A stretch of DNA of 27,823 nucleotides from a virus. A model generated the notes under the pieces. It was not told the origin of the DNA. It saw only the letters and a program-made list of their open reading frames with translations, and did not search any database. The stretch spans positions 1 to 27,823 of IMG/VR virus record IMGVR_UViG_3300025144_000002. One strand, given 5' to 3'. Both the position numbers and the translations under genes were made by a program. Positions 13,445-20,965 of the stretch are shown here, piece by piece (the first letter of the stretch is position 1; each line of letters begins with the position of its first letter).

Positions 13445-13714
13445 TTGGGTTCTGAGCGACATACGTTTGAAGTCATAATACGTCTCTTGGAGACTGTTCG
13501 TTCTGGAACTAATAATCCGTCCAGAATGATAATTGCAACAAAGATGAGCAACCGGCAGTTCTACCACCACATGCGTTTCTGTCTTGAAAAGAATTTGTTG
13601 GTTTTGGAGTCTTCTTCTTCCGGACGCAATCAGATACAAGTAAAAACCTACGGTTTGACGGAGAAAGGACAACTTCTCCTTCAAAGTGTTGAAAAACGCG
13701 TATATTCTCCTTAA
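13445..13714 (+). CDS. Archaeal-type winged-helix regulator (89 aa)
   Basis: A DNA-binding protein with helix FEVIIRLLETV, a recognition region (SRMIIATKMSNRQFYHHMRFCLEKNLL), a wing, and a YGLTEKGQLLLQ ending. This pattern is common in small archaeal regulators (Sso10a/HTH_45-like). The TTG at 13445 has AGGTGG 6 bp upstream; the earlier TTG at 13439 has no room for a ribosome site. It lies between the hub and the structural operon and probably controls the early/late choice. Confidence 0.7.
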   Translation: MGSERHTFEVIIRLLETVRSGTNNPSRMIIATKMSNRQFYHHMRFCLEKNLLVLESSSSGRNQIQVKTYGLTEKGQLLLQSVEKRVYSP

Positions 13715-13735
13715 GAATACTATCTCTTTTTAAGG
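13709..13735. repeat. Inverted repeat CCTTAA...TTAAGG
   Basis: Six-base arms with a 15-base spacer span the winged-helix stop and the TATA-like box of the structural operon. It could be a weak transcript end or an extra binding site. Confidence 0.3.
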
Positions 13736-13736
13736 T

Positions 13737-13752
13737 GTGACATCCGTGTAAC
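13737..13752 (+). promoter_or_regulatory. Operator-like element GTNAC-N6-GTNAC, site 6 (structural operon)
   Basis: GTGACATCCGTGTAAC. It follows the TATA-like TCTCTTTTTAAG (13723-13734) and ends 13 bp before the protease ATG at 13766, which has no ribosome site. This would be the main late promoter, and it carries the same element as the other modules. Confidence 0.65.
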
Positions 13753-13765
13753 TAACTCGGTTCAT

Positions 13766-15160
13766 ATGGTATGGGAAGAAACCGACCAATATATTCGTTC
13801 CGGCCACGGCAACGTTGAAGATGCCGAGACTTGTAGAACGATAGAAATCTCTGAACCCAAAGGAATCAAAGCGATTTATTGTAAGTCGAAAAGTACGGGC
13901 AAATGGTATATTCAGTCCTACTTGTTTTCGAAGTCTGACGGTTGGACGATGGAGAAAGCCAAGGAGTGGTTCACTACTCATCGTCAGTCATTTGAGCAGA
14001 GTTTCAGTTGGACTCCGACAGATAAGATTGAAGCATTGCGGGCAATGGGACTTGGAGTAATTTACAAAGTCGCCTCACCTCACGTTGGAAGAACGTTGGC
14101 AAGAGATACTTTCGATAAAGCTCACGAAATAACACTTGACGAAGATGAAGTCAAACGGATGGCGCGCACCGCAATTGATAAACAGTGGAACTTGAACCAT
14201 GAGCGGCCCGTTAAAGCCACTACTTTTGACGCGGAATATGAGGACGGTGCGGTTGAGCAATATGTCTACTGCACCGATGAGGAAATCAACAGACTTTTTG
14301 ATGAAGGAAAAATCAATCATGTTTCTCCTGAATGGTGTCCTCGGTCCGTAGAACTCGTTGATGGTCTTGCAGCGAAAGGAATCATTCTTACCGGATTCGC
14401 CTTTCTGACAGACGATCATGTTCCCGGGGATGGTCTTAGTACCATCGAGAAGTACCAATCGTTGCCGGACATGATGAACAAAGGAGACACGGTTCTCATT
14501 TCCAAGTCATATTTGCAGAGTCTCGAAGGTAAGGGGGTGAAGAAGACGGACGAAAAAATAAAGGAATTGGTTCTCGAAAGGCTAGTTGAATTCAATGCTT
14601 GGATGGCTTGGCCTCCGGTTCCGATCACCGAGGAGAACTTCGAGAAGGGAGACTTTGCATATGCTCCGGGCGATAATTTCTCGGACTGGAAACTTCCGCA
14701 CCACGTCAAAGGAAAGTTGGAGAAGGACGGAGTTGCTGCGGCTCTCAGACGCTTCGGCAGAACAGATCTACCCGCTGGAACTAGGGACGAGGTTCTTGCG
14801 CATCTTTGCGCTCACGCGAAAGACCTTGGTGTAGAAAGCGAACAATGCGATATGCGAGAATCTATTGGCATAATCAAGGGAGTCCTTCTTGCACACGGAG
14901 TCCTTCTCAAGAACTATGGACTAGAGATTGCTAAGATGGGAGCACTCAAGACAGAAGTTCTTGAAGAATTCAAACAGTCTCTCAAAGTGGCCGGGACGTC
15001 CACTAATCTACAGGAGCCGGTTCTGGCAATAAATCCGAACGTGTTGGTTTCATCCGCTCCAAAGGAGAAACGGCCCCTTACTGCCCCGATTCGTTGGCGA
15101 ATCTTGCAGGCGATCAGAGAAAACAAAAGCGATGAAGCACTTCGGGATTTGATTGAGTGA
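13766..15160 (+). CDS. Prohead maturation protease (XkdF/HK97-like), two-domain
   Basis: Cleaves the capsid precursor during head assembly. The N-terminal domain (1-230) has the family's opening (GIKAIYCKS, then WTMEKAKEWF). The probable catalytic His is H145 in NLNHERPV and the Ser is S187 in NHVSPEW. Residues about 290-356 hold a second domain (FAYAPGD, KLPHHVKGK, AALRRFGRTDLP, LCAHAKDLGV) seen in related phage proteins. The C-terminal 100 residues may act as scaffold. First gene of the structural operon, directly before decoration and capsid genes. Probably leaderless. The catalytic assignment is by eye. Confidence 0.75.
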   Translation: MVWEETDQYIRSGHGNVEDAETCRTIEISEPKGIKAIYCKSKSTGKWYIQSYLFSKSDGWTMEKAKEWFTTHRQSFEQSFSWTPTDKIEALRAMGLGVIYKVASPHVGRTLARDTFDKAHEITLDEDEVKRMARTAIDKQWNLNHERPVKATTFDAEYEDGAVEQYVYCTDEEINRLFDEGKINHVSPEWCPRSVELVDGLAAKGIILTGFAFLTDDHVPGDGLSTIEKYQSLPDMMNKGDTVLISKSYLQSLEGKGVKKTDEKIKELVLERLVEFNAWMAWPPVPITEENFEKGDFAYAPGDNFSDWKLPHHVKGKLEKDGVAAALRRFGRTDLPAGTRDEVLAHLCAHAKDLGVESEQCDMRESIGIIKGVLLAHGVLLKNYGLEIAKMGALKTEVLEEFKQSLKVAGTSTNLQEPVLAINPNVLVSSAPKEKRPLTAPIRWRILQAIRENKSDEALRDLIE

Positions 15161-15192
15161 CGCTCACAGATAGTTTAGTGAGGGATTGGTGG

Positions 15193-15221
15193 GACACCCG
15201 ACCTGCCTTAGTGTCGTCGGG
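15193..15221 (+). other. Two mutually exclusive hairpins in the capsid leader
   Basis: GACAC (15193-15197) can pair with GTGTC (15211-15215), or CCCGAC (15197-15202) with GTCGGG (15216-15221). They share bases, so only one forms. They lie in the 88-bp gap before the decoration gene and could stabilise or switch the message. Confidence 0.3.
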
Positions 15222-15248
15222 GCAACCCTGAAAAGGGGGAATTAAAAC

Positions 15249-15674
15249 ATGGCGACGGATTTTCTATCCAAGTTCGAGACTAACTCTCTTCCCGGCGGTC
15301 GTTTAGTTCAATGCAAGGCGTCAGGAGGTATTACCCTGAACGATGTGGTGCTGCTTGTTACTGCCGCTGAAGCCGACAAATTAGTTCCAGTTGTCAAAAC
15401 TTCGGATGACAACGATTCCACATTAGTCTATGGGGTTGCATATGAAACAAAGGCTGACGGCGAATATGTTCTCATCAAGAAGGGTGGATTAGCTAAGGTT
15501 AAGATCACTTGTTCGACTGTGGCGATAGCGGTAGGAGATGCGTTGGCATCCGACAACGGTGGGGGAGCTAAAGAGGCGGCATCTGCAAGTGCGGTGTTGA
15601 CACATCTTGGTAAGGCACTTCAGGCTTCAACGGTGCAGAACGACGAGATTCTCATTGACATGGATATGCCATAG
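15249..15674 (+). CDS. Capsid decoration/cement protein (DUF2190-like)
   Basis: 141 residues, almost all beta and small residues: GGRLVQCKASGGITLNDVVLL, a central GVAYETK, then IAVGDALASDNGG. This is the typical pattern of DUF2190-like phage proteins that coat and stabilise the head. It is placed as expected, between prohead protease and major capsid protein. AAGGGGGA precedes the ATG. Confidence 0.7.
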   Translation: MATDFLSKFETNSLPGGRLVQCKASGGITLNDVVLLVTAAEADKLVPVVKTSDDNDSTLVYGVAYETKADGEYVLIKKGGLAKVKITCSTVAIAVGDALASDNGGGAKEAASASAVLTHLGKALQASTVQNDEILIDMDMP

Positions 15675-15684
15675 GTGATTGAAT

Positions 15685-16692
15685 ATGGAGAATAAAGAAC
15701 CTGTTATAACGAGGCAATCTCTATTTGAAGCGATTTCCCATGACAAAGAAGCCTTTGACAAACTTCAGCAGAGCGTCGGCGACGTTTCGAAGATGAGATA
15801 CGCAGAATACATGCGTTCTCTTGGCATAGGAAAGTTTTCAACATTGTCTCAAACAGTGACTACGACCTTGGCGGGAACCAAGGTTCTCGACGAAATTGTT
15901 TGGGGTGCAGAGTACGCGAAGCACGAGGGCAGAGTTGGACGGGAGGTAGCTCGTCCAGTCAGTTTTGACGATGATCTCGTAGTTCGGTTGCCCAAAGCAA
16001 CACCTCTTGGACATTTAGCGATTCAGCACGGTTACAAAGTAGGCCGTCCACCGCAATTCCAGCAACCTACACCCGAATATACGGAGTTCACCGTTTCCGA
16101 TGATTCGAAAATACATCGGACGGAGATAGCGGTTTCGAAAGCAATTGTTTCAGATGCCAAGTGGAATGAGGTTCAGGCACAACTGTACGCATTCGGAGAA
16201 AGCTATGGATGTCACGAAAACCGAGATATTATTCTCACTTTCGCCGGAGGCGGAAATCAGGCTTGGGCCACTGACATCTATGTGACGCTTACGAACGCTG
16301 TGAAAACCATGAAACTCGCGGGTTTCTACCCAGATATATTTTTGGTTGGGCCTACCGGAGAAAACCTATGCTTGAACAATGACAAATTCATTCATGCCTT
16401 CTACATGGGTCGGGCTGGCGAAGAAATCAGAACTGGACAAATTGGTAGATTCATCTTGGGTACAAGCGTCTTCTACTCTAGGTTCGTTGAGGATCTACCG
16501 GCAATAGGAGGCAAGGCTGTTCTTGGAGTTCTCGCTGAAAGAGAAAAGGCAGTTGGATTCGCGTTGAAGTGGGATTTACAGATAGAAGGATTCGATGACG
16601 TTCGTGAGGGAGTAGTCGGCTCGGTCGCAACATCGCGGTACGATGTGAAACTACAACACGCTGCGGCAGCCGTTCAGATATTGGCGGCCTAG
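15685..16692 (+). CDS. Major capsid protein, HK97 fold
   Basis: 335 residues from the ATG at 15685 (AGGTGA 6 bp upstream; the TTG two codons earlier is less likely). The charged N-terminal helix (about 1-45) suits a delta/scaffold segment. Then come the spine-helix and P-domain features of HK97-type subunits: VRLPKATPLGHLA, SKIHRTEIAVSKA, a long central helix, and an A-domain with LVGPTGENL and VFYSRFVEDLP. It ends in small residues (AAAAVQILAA). It follows the protease and decoration genes in standard head-gene order. Whether the N terminus is cleaved is unknown. Confidence 0.8.
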   Translation: MENKEPVITRQSLFEAISHDKEAFDKLQQSVGDVSKMRYAEYMRSLGIGKFSTLSQTVTTTLAGTKVLDEIVWGAEYAKHEGRVGREVARPVSFDDDLVVRLPKATPLGHLAIQHGYKVGRPPQFQQPTPEYTEFTVSDDSKIHRTEIAVSKAIVSDAKWNEVQAQLYAFGESYGCHENRDIILTFAGGGNQAWATDIYVTLTNAVKTMKLAGFYPDIFLVGPTGENLCLNNDKFIHAFYMGRAGEEIRTGQIGRFILGTSVFYSRFVEDLPAIGGKAVLGVLAEREKAVGFALKWDLQIEGFDDVREGVVGSVATSRYDVKLQHAAAAVQILAA

Positions 16693-16731
16693 ATCGTCCT
16701 CCTCCTTTCTTTCTTTGGAGGCGGATGAAAC

Positions 16732-16890
16732 ATGCCGACAAAAACACGAATTCAGGTCTATGTGGATCTTGAGACGGCGCAAAGACTTACTGCGATGTGG
16801 GAGAAGGACAAAGAGAAGACCGGGTACGATCTGAGTTTCAGTGAGTGGTTCGAGCGGTGGCTTAAGATGCAACTGGAACGCGAGAAATAA
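16732..16890 (+). CDS. Ribbon-helix-helix protein (52 aa) inside the structural operon
   Basis: GGAGGCGGATGAAAC precedes the ATG. It begins TKTRIQVYVDLETAQRL, the strand and first helix of MetJ/Arc-type regulators, then SFSEWFERWLKMQLE, the second helix. It sits directly after the major capsid gene, an odd place for a regulator; it may shut down early genes late in infection. Confidence 0.7.
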   Translation: MPTKTRIQVYVDLETAQRLTAMWEKDKEKTGYDLSFSEWFERWLKMQLEREK

Positions 16891-16943
16891 CTTCCCCCTT
16901 TTTGTGGGTTCAGTTTCCGATTCACGTTTCAGGAGGTGATTGG

Positions 16944-17237
16944 ATGCAATATGGAAAGATAGTTGCCATACATGGGGCAAACATATCAATTTCCGTGCAA
17001 TCGAGAGACGAGCAATCAGGGCCAGTAGTAGCTATGATGGGACAAGAGGAGCGGCGAATTTTTCACTTTGATGTTACGCTTCCCGCTTCTTCCGCCACTG
17101 ACATAGACTTCGCGGTTGAACATGTAGGAATGTCCGTTGGATTTGCAAGTGTCAATGGCAAGGTCTATTTTGAGAAGCCCGAATATTGGCAGAAAGGGTA
17201 TCCGTCTAAGGAAGCATTTGATAAAAGAGTCAAATGA
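16944..17237 (+). CDS. Hypothetical protein (97 aa)
   Basis: AGGAGGTGAT directly before the ATG defines the start. The sequence is beta-rich (GKIVAIHGANISISVQS, FHFDVTLPASS, VSVGFASVNGKVYF-like strands) and hydrophilic, which would fit a small structural or head-associated protein. No family recognised. Confidence 0.65.
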   Translation: MQYGKIVAIHGANISISVQSRDEQSGPVVAMMGQEERRIFHFDVTLPASSATDIDFAVEHVGMSVGFASVNGKVYFEKPEYWQKGYPSKEAFDKRVK

Positions 17238-17249
17238 GGAGACACAGTA

Positions 17250-18128
17250 GTGCTAGTTGCATGTTTCTCTATTTTTAATGAGGTCTGGAATATTGAGCGG
17301 AGCTTGGATTCGGTTCGAGACTGTGATCGAATCGTGGTTCTGGATGGAGCGTTTTCGGGTTTTCCGCATAAATTGGATACGGGGCAGAGTGATGATGGAA
17401 CGTTAGACGTGGTTAGTCGGTGGCTGCAAAAGTGGACTTTGGATCGTAACGACCGGGACGGATGGTTAGTTGTTCCTGAGATTCCTTGGATTAATCAGAT
17501 GATGAAGCGGTCTTTCTATTTTCGATTCGGTGAGCCGGGGGATTGGTTTTTGGTGATTGATGGAGATGAAGTCGTGGAGTCGGGACTTAGTGAGACAAAG
17601 CATTTATTGGAAAGTCTTGAGGGGCCAGCGTTTTGGGTTGAAAAGGAATATGTTCAGAAGCAGGTTGATCCTGCATTCACTGTTGAACGTCGGGGTTTGA
17701 GTCCTCGTTTGTTCTTGTTCCATGAAGGTCTACGATATGGAATCACTTACGATGATTTTCCTCACTATGTTAGGAGGTCTGTTCCTCTTCAAATGCGTCA
17801 TTTGCGGTTTCCGCCAATTAGAGATAATGAACGTCGAGAAATCAAAAGTAGGAAACAAACGAGCGCCGATTTTGCTTGTGTGACCATGATAAAGAACCCA
17901 TACAGGCGTGTTAGTGGGACTCAGATTAGACTTATTCGTTTTCAAAATGGGTTGCGGTATGGTTCGAATCATTCTCAAATTGTGGATCTAACTGGAAATC
18001 TTTTTGACGGGGAATCGCCGCTGAATGTTCCTCTAACTTTGGAAATTATACCTCGTTCGGATGATAGAGACGTTTTAATGTCTCAATATGATGAGTTTCG
18101 GACGAAGCATCATATAGAGTCCTCATGA
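17250..18128 (+). CDS. Glycosyltransferase family 2-like protein
   Basis: 292 residues. The N terminus (LVACFSIFNEVWNIERSLDS) is the nucleotide-binding start of GT2 enzymes; SDDGT at 47-51 and the metal-binding VIDGDE at 102-107 follow as expected. It would move a sugar from a nucleotide donor to a target: capsid, tail or host surface. GTG start with GAGGA upstream. It is inserted between head genes, so a virion protein is the likely target; this is inference. No membrane helix seen. Confidence 0.75.
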   Translation: MLVACFSIFNEVWNIERSLDSVRDCDRIVVLDGAFSGFPHKLDTGQSDDGTLDVVSRWLQKWTLDRNDRDGWLVVPEIPWINQMMKRSFYFRFGEPGDWFLVIDGDEVVESGLSETKHLLESLEGPAFWVEKEYVQKQVDPAFTVERRGLSPRLFLFHEGLRYGITYDDFPHYVRRSVPLQMRHLRFPPIRDNERREIKSRKQTSADFACVTMIKNPYRRVSGTQIRLIRFQNGLRYGSNHSQIVDLTGNLFDGESPLNVPLTLEIIPRSDDRDVLMSQYDEFRTKHHIESS

Positions 18129-18189
18129 GTCCTCGTGAGAACGACACCCCTTATATTCTTTTTTGCTGCACCTGTTTCGCAGATGTAAT

Positions 18190-18465
18190 ATGACGCATAG
18201 GCTAATCCGACTTCTTTTCTGGCTGTCGGTGCTCATAAGTGATGCCTTGTTTCTCGGCTATCCTATTCTTCTGGATGCGGTAGAAATCGAGAGCTTGTTG
18301 AGCGCCCATAACTGGCTTTTCACGGCAAGAATTTACCAATATCCCGGCTTCTTCATGTCCTTGTCGATAGTCCAACTTCCTAGCGTTGTCGTTCTTTTGA
18401 TTTTTGGGTACGTTTTCTACTTCTGTGTTAAGAAAGTGAGGAAGGTTCTTTTTGGCATACACTGA
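18190..18465 (+). CDS. Two- or three-helix membrane protein (91 aa)
   Basis: Hydrophobic stretches at about residues 6-28 and 55-80, with a basic end (KKVRKVLFG). The ATG at 18190 is chosen; a TTG at 18163 would add 9 residues. It overlaps the connector gene by 14 bp. A TATA-like CTTATATTC followed by a T-run (about 18149-18163) lies upstream. Possibly tied to the glycosyltransferase. Confidence 0.55.
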   Translation: MTHRLIRLLFWLSVLISDALFLGYPILLDAVEIESLLSAHNWLFTARIYQYPGFFMSLSIVQLPSVVVLLIFGYVFYFCVKKVRKVLFGIH

Positions 18466-18781
18466 TTATGAGGTAATCAAGCGTCGTCTGCGACTGAAGG
18501 ATGATAGCGAGAAAGATCTCATCACGGATCTTCAAGCGCAAGCCGAAGCCGAAATTGACCTAATTCTTAAACGATATATTTCGGTTCCTCTTGTCTTAGT
18601 TCCGTCTGTTATAGAAGAAATCGCAAACGATCTCGTTTGTGGTTTGTTTCACGAGAACCGAACTGGAAAACCAAACATTTTCTCTGTTCGAGCCAGAGGG
18701 TTGCTAGAGCGGTACATCCGCGAGACTTTTTTCGATACGATTGTTCAAAAACCAAAATCGGAGTTGATGCCTTCTGACTGA
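18452..18781 (+). CDS. Head-tail connector (gp6/gp36-like)
   Basis: 109 residues starting MAYTDYEVIKRRL (TTG start), typical of DUF1320/gp6-like adaptor proteins that bind under the portal. The body is helical (AEAEIDLILKRYISVPL, then IEEIANDLVCGLF). The position after the head genes supports this. Confidence 0.65.
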   Translation: MAYTDYEVIKRRLRLKDDSEKDLITDLQAQAEAEIDLILKRYISVPLVLVPSVIEEIANDLVCGLFHENRTGKPNIFSVRARGLLERYIRETFFDTIVQKPKSELMPSD

Positions 18782-18797
18782 AAATCCAACCGCAAGG

Positions 18798-19223
18798 GTG
18801 CGAGAGGCCATGAAAGCAATATTGGAACAAGATCTCGACCCTTCGGTTCGTATTTACTCAGAGTTTCCGTCCACTGAAGCGCCGAACCTAGCAATTCCCT
18901 GTGTGATAATTCAGGAGATCGGCGGTCGTGGATCTGGCGTCGGTCATGGCGAAGCCACGGAAGGTCAAAGGCAGGGGCAAGTTCTGCTCTTTGAAATTCA
19001 GATTGATGTTTACCACGTTTCCGGCGAGATGCGTGACGCTCTGACGGATGCCGTTTTACGATCTATCTGGAAAAATCGAGAAGTCTTTCGATCTGAGTGG
19101 GGCATTCTCGTTGATCCCGTTACGAATCCCCATGATAGGCCGCCGGAGGAACCGATTCCTAACTATCTCTTCGGCAAGAGCATGAGTTTTCCGATGACTA
19201 TTGAGATGACGCGACTTGAATAG
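18798..19223 (+). CDS. Probable tail-completion / head-closure protein (141 aa)
   Basis: It has the layout of tail-terminator proteins: an N-terminal helix, a strand with PCVIIQEIGG, then FEIQIDVYHVSGEMRDALTDAV and a C-terminal strand (MSFPMTIEMTRLE). GTG at 18798 or ATG at 18810; neither has an ideal ribosome site. The position between connector and tail tube agrees. Confidence 0.6.
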   Translation: MREAMKAILEQDLDPSVRIYSEFPSTEAPNLAIPCVIIQEIGGRGSGVGHGEATEGQRQGQVLLFEIQIDVYHVSGEMRDALTDAVLRSIWKNREVFRSEWGILVDPVTNPHDRPPEEPIPNYLFGKSMSFPMTIEMTRLE

Positions 19224-19227
19224 TTTT

Positions 19228-19267
19228 GTGGAAGAATCCACGAAATCGAGTGGTTCCCGTAAGGAAC
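19228..19267 (+). other. Two small hairpins before the tail genes
   Basis: GTGG-AAGAAT-CCAC (19228-19241) and GTTCC-CGTAA-GGAAC (19253-19267) lie in the gap between two structural genes. They may protect or process the message, or weaken transcription. Confidence 0.35.
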
Positions 19268-19298
19268 ACACAACCTCGAAAGGAGGGAAATATTAGAA

Positions 19299-19562
19299 AT
19301 GGTTGAGCGAACTGAAACCAACAAGAAGACGAGTCACTACATAAAGACATCTGAAGTCAGGAAGAAGATCATAGATTTCGATGCAATAGTTTCGACGAAC
19401 GATACGATTGTCATAGAGGACGTTACTCTTCTCGGTTCTGCGCACCTTGCCAAGAAAAGCGATGGTTCAGAGGTTGATTGCACCGTAGCTACGAATGTTA
19501 TCACCGTTACTGAGGCTGATTTGACGAACGTTCCGGTTGTCGGTTCAGCTTGGGAAGGCTGA
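19299..19562 (+). CDS. Small structural protein (87 aa)
   Basis: AAAGGAGGGAAATATTAGAA precedes the ATG. Beta-rich, Thr/Val-rich sequence (IVIEDVTLLGSAHLAKK, ATNVITVTEADLT) resembling a short tail or fibre-like domain. It ends 6 bp before the tail tube gene and is probably virion-associated. No family recognised. Confidence 0.6.
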   Translation: MVERTETNKKTSHYIKTSEVRKKIIDFDAIVSTNDTIVIEDVTLLGSAHLAKKSDGSEVDCTVATNVITVTEADLTNVPVVGSAWEG

Positions 19563-19568
19563 TAGGCT

Positions 19569-20003
19569 TTGGTCAAATACAAGGGTATTGATCTCGAAGT
19601 TCGAGTTGCAACGACAGAGGAAGGTCTGGCTACAGCCGACCCCGTTCCCTACATAGATCACGTCGAGTGGGATTCGGATCAGAGCATTGATCGTTCACCG
19701 AAGGGGCATGGATTCAGAACTCAGGAGGCGCGTGAAGGACTTCTCGCCATAGGCGGGAACATCGTTCGTTCCTACGATCCAACTGAAGTTGCAGATGATA
19801 TGAGTTGGTTTGACTTCTGGGAGGCAGATTCACAGGAGGCTCTTACGCCGAGATATGTGCAGATCAAAAACAAGCTGAACGGGCGCTTGGTGACTTTGAA
19901 GAAGGTCATAGGGTCGCTCAGTGAGAGTTCAGATACGGACGGCTTCTTGACTCAATCGTTGGATTTCGTCGCAGAGGAAGTCGAAGAGACACCGCCAGCG
20001 TAG
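19569..20003 (+). CDS. Tail tube protein
   Basis: 144 residues with the pattern of siphovirus tube subunits: N-terminal IDLEVRVATTEEG, then VPYIDHVEWDSDQSIDRSPKGHG (strand plus loop), then LLAIGGNIVRSYD, and a C-terminal strand. TTG start. It precedes the chaperone-like genes and the tape measure in standard order. Confidence 0.6.
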   Translation: MVKYKGIDLEVRVATTEEGLATADPVPYIDHVEWDSDQSIDRSPKGHGFRTQEAREGLLAIGGNIVRSYDPTEVADDMSWFDFWEADSQEALTPRYVQIKNKLNGRLVTLKKVIGSLSESSDTDGFLTQSLDFVAEEVEETPPA

Positions 20004-20021
20004 AATAACAGAGGAATAGGA

Positions 20022-20306
20022 GTGGAGGAATGTAGAAGTTTGGAGCAAAACCGCGATCAGGATGTTTATCTTAGTATCGGATTTGTTTTGCACGGCCACG
20101 AGCGAGATTTGAAGATGGTTCGTGGCCTTATTCTTGACGGCATTGGTGCTAAGATGGATAATTTTGGCATCATTCATCAAGATCCTAGACGGGACGGGGT
20201 GCGACTGATCTACCATACGATCAGTCGTCAAAACCTGTTCATCGTCAAGGAGAAAGATTGGAGAAAAATAAAGGAGAAGGAGGGAGAATCGAAGAATGAA
20301 GGATGA
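20022..20306 (+). CDS. Hypothetical protein (94 aa) in the tail module
   Basis: GTG start with AGGA upstream. Mixed alpha/beta sequence ending in a Lys/Glu-rich tail that overlaps the next gene by 11 bp. No family recognised. Confidence 0.5.
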   Translation: MEECRSLEQNRDQDVYLSIGFVLHGHERDLKMVRGLILDGIGAKMDNFGIIHQDPRRDGVRLIYHTISRQNLFIVKEKDWRKIKEKEGESKNEG

Positions 20307-20793
20307 GGAAAAAAAGCAGATTTTGGAGACTCGAAAGACCCACCAAAAACTTAGTCGAATGATTCTTCAAGGCACGGATTTTAGACAGCCCATGTCGGTC
20401 AGGGGTATCGACGGCAAGACCTACGAAATTATTCTCAGGCCTCTCGGTGAAGGAGAGCTTCTAGGATGCTTCAGTAACTCCGGGTTGGACTTCAACGAAT
20501 TCATCGAAAAGACCGGGAAGAGATGCGAGGGCTGTGAATCCGTAGACAAGCGATGCGAAAAATGTCAGAAGGAGATTCTGGATTACTTTGGGAAGAATTA
20601 CAACCAATGGATGCAACTGCGGAGAGAATTAGTGGCAGCCGCCATTGTAGATTCGGAACAGCAGTTTGCCGCTAAAGACATCGGTGAACTTCTACCGTTC
20701 GGTGAGTGTACGGAAGCCGCTACGAAGGTCATGGAAATGAGTGGGTTGTTGGGTAAACCTGTCGGTGCGGTGGAAACCTTTCGTCAACAGTAG
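20296..20793 (+). CDS. Probable tail assembly chaperone with zinc knuckle
   Basis: 165 residues, in the slot of the lambda G-type chaperone between tube and tape measure. It has a beta N-terminal part (IDGKTYEIILRPLGEGELL) and a helical rest. An unusual insert with CEGC and CEKC ten residues apart (about 76-93) probably binds zinc. GGAGGGAGAATC precedes the ATG. The next frame overlaps its end, so a frameshifted longer product is possible. Confidence 0.55.
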   Translation: MKDEEKKQILETRKTHQKLSRMILQGTDFRQPMSVRGIDGKTYEIILRPLGEGELLGCFSNSGLDFNEFIEKTGKRCEGCESVDKRCEKCQKEILDYFGKNYNQWMQLRRELVAAAIVDSEQQFAAKDIGELLPFGECTEAATKVMEMSGLLGKPVGAVETFRQQ

Positions 20794-20812
20794 ATACAGC
20801 ATTCCAATTGAA

Positions 20813-20965
20813 GTGAAGGTAATGAGATACGGCTTCAAACTGGCTGAAAATATCAAAATGCTAACTCCGTTGCAGTCGAACTACTTGATGTTTTTGGCCG
20901 CTAAGTACACTGAAGCCGAGAACGCAGCGATTAAGAAAGCAACTCGGAGAGCGAAATTCAGATGA
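20813..20965 (+). CDS. Small helical protein, candidate T-like extension of the tail chaperone
   Basis: From the GTG at 20813 (ATG at 20822 also possible) it encodes 50 residues (YGFKLAENIKMLTPLQSNYL, then a basic helix). The frame is open back to 20741, overlapping the chaperone by 53 bases in the +1 (or -2) frame, so it may be made as a frameshift fusion. It overlaps the next gene as ATGA. Confidence 0.5.
   Translation: MKVMRYGFKLAENIKMLTPLQSNYLMFLAAKYTEAENAAIKKATRRAKFR

Noticed and set aside
17960-17975. GGTTCGAATC, resembling a tRNA T-loop
   Set aside because: It lies inside the glycosyltransferase gene and no acceptor stem, D-arm or anticodon arm could be built around it.
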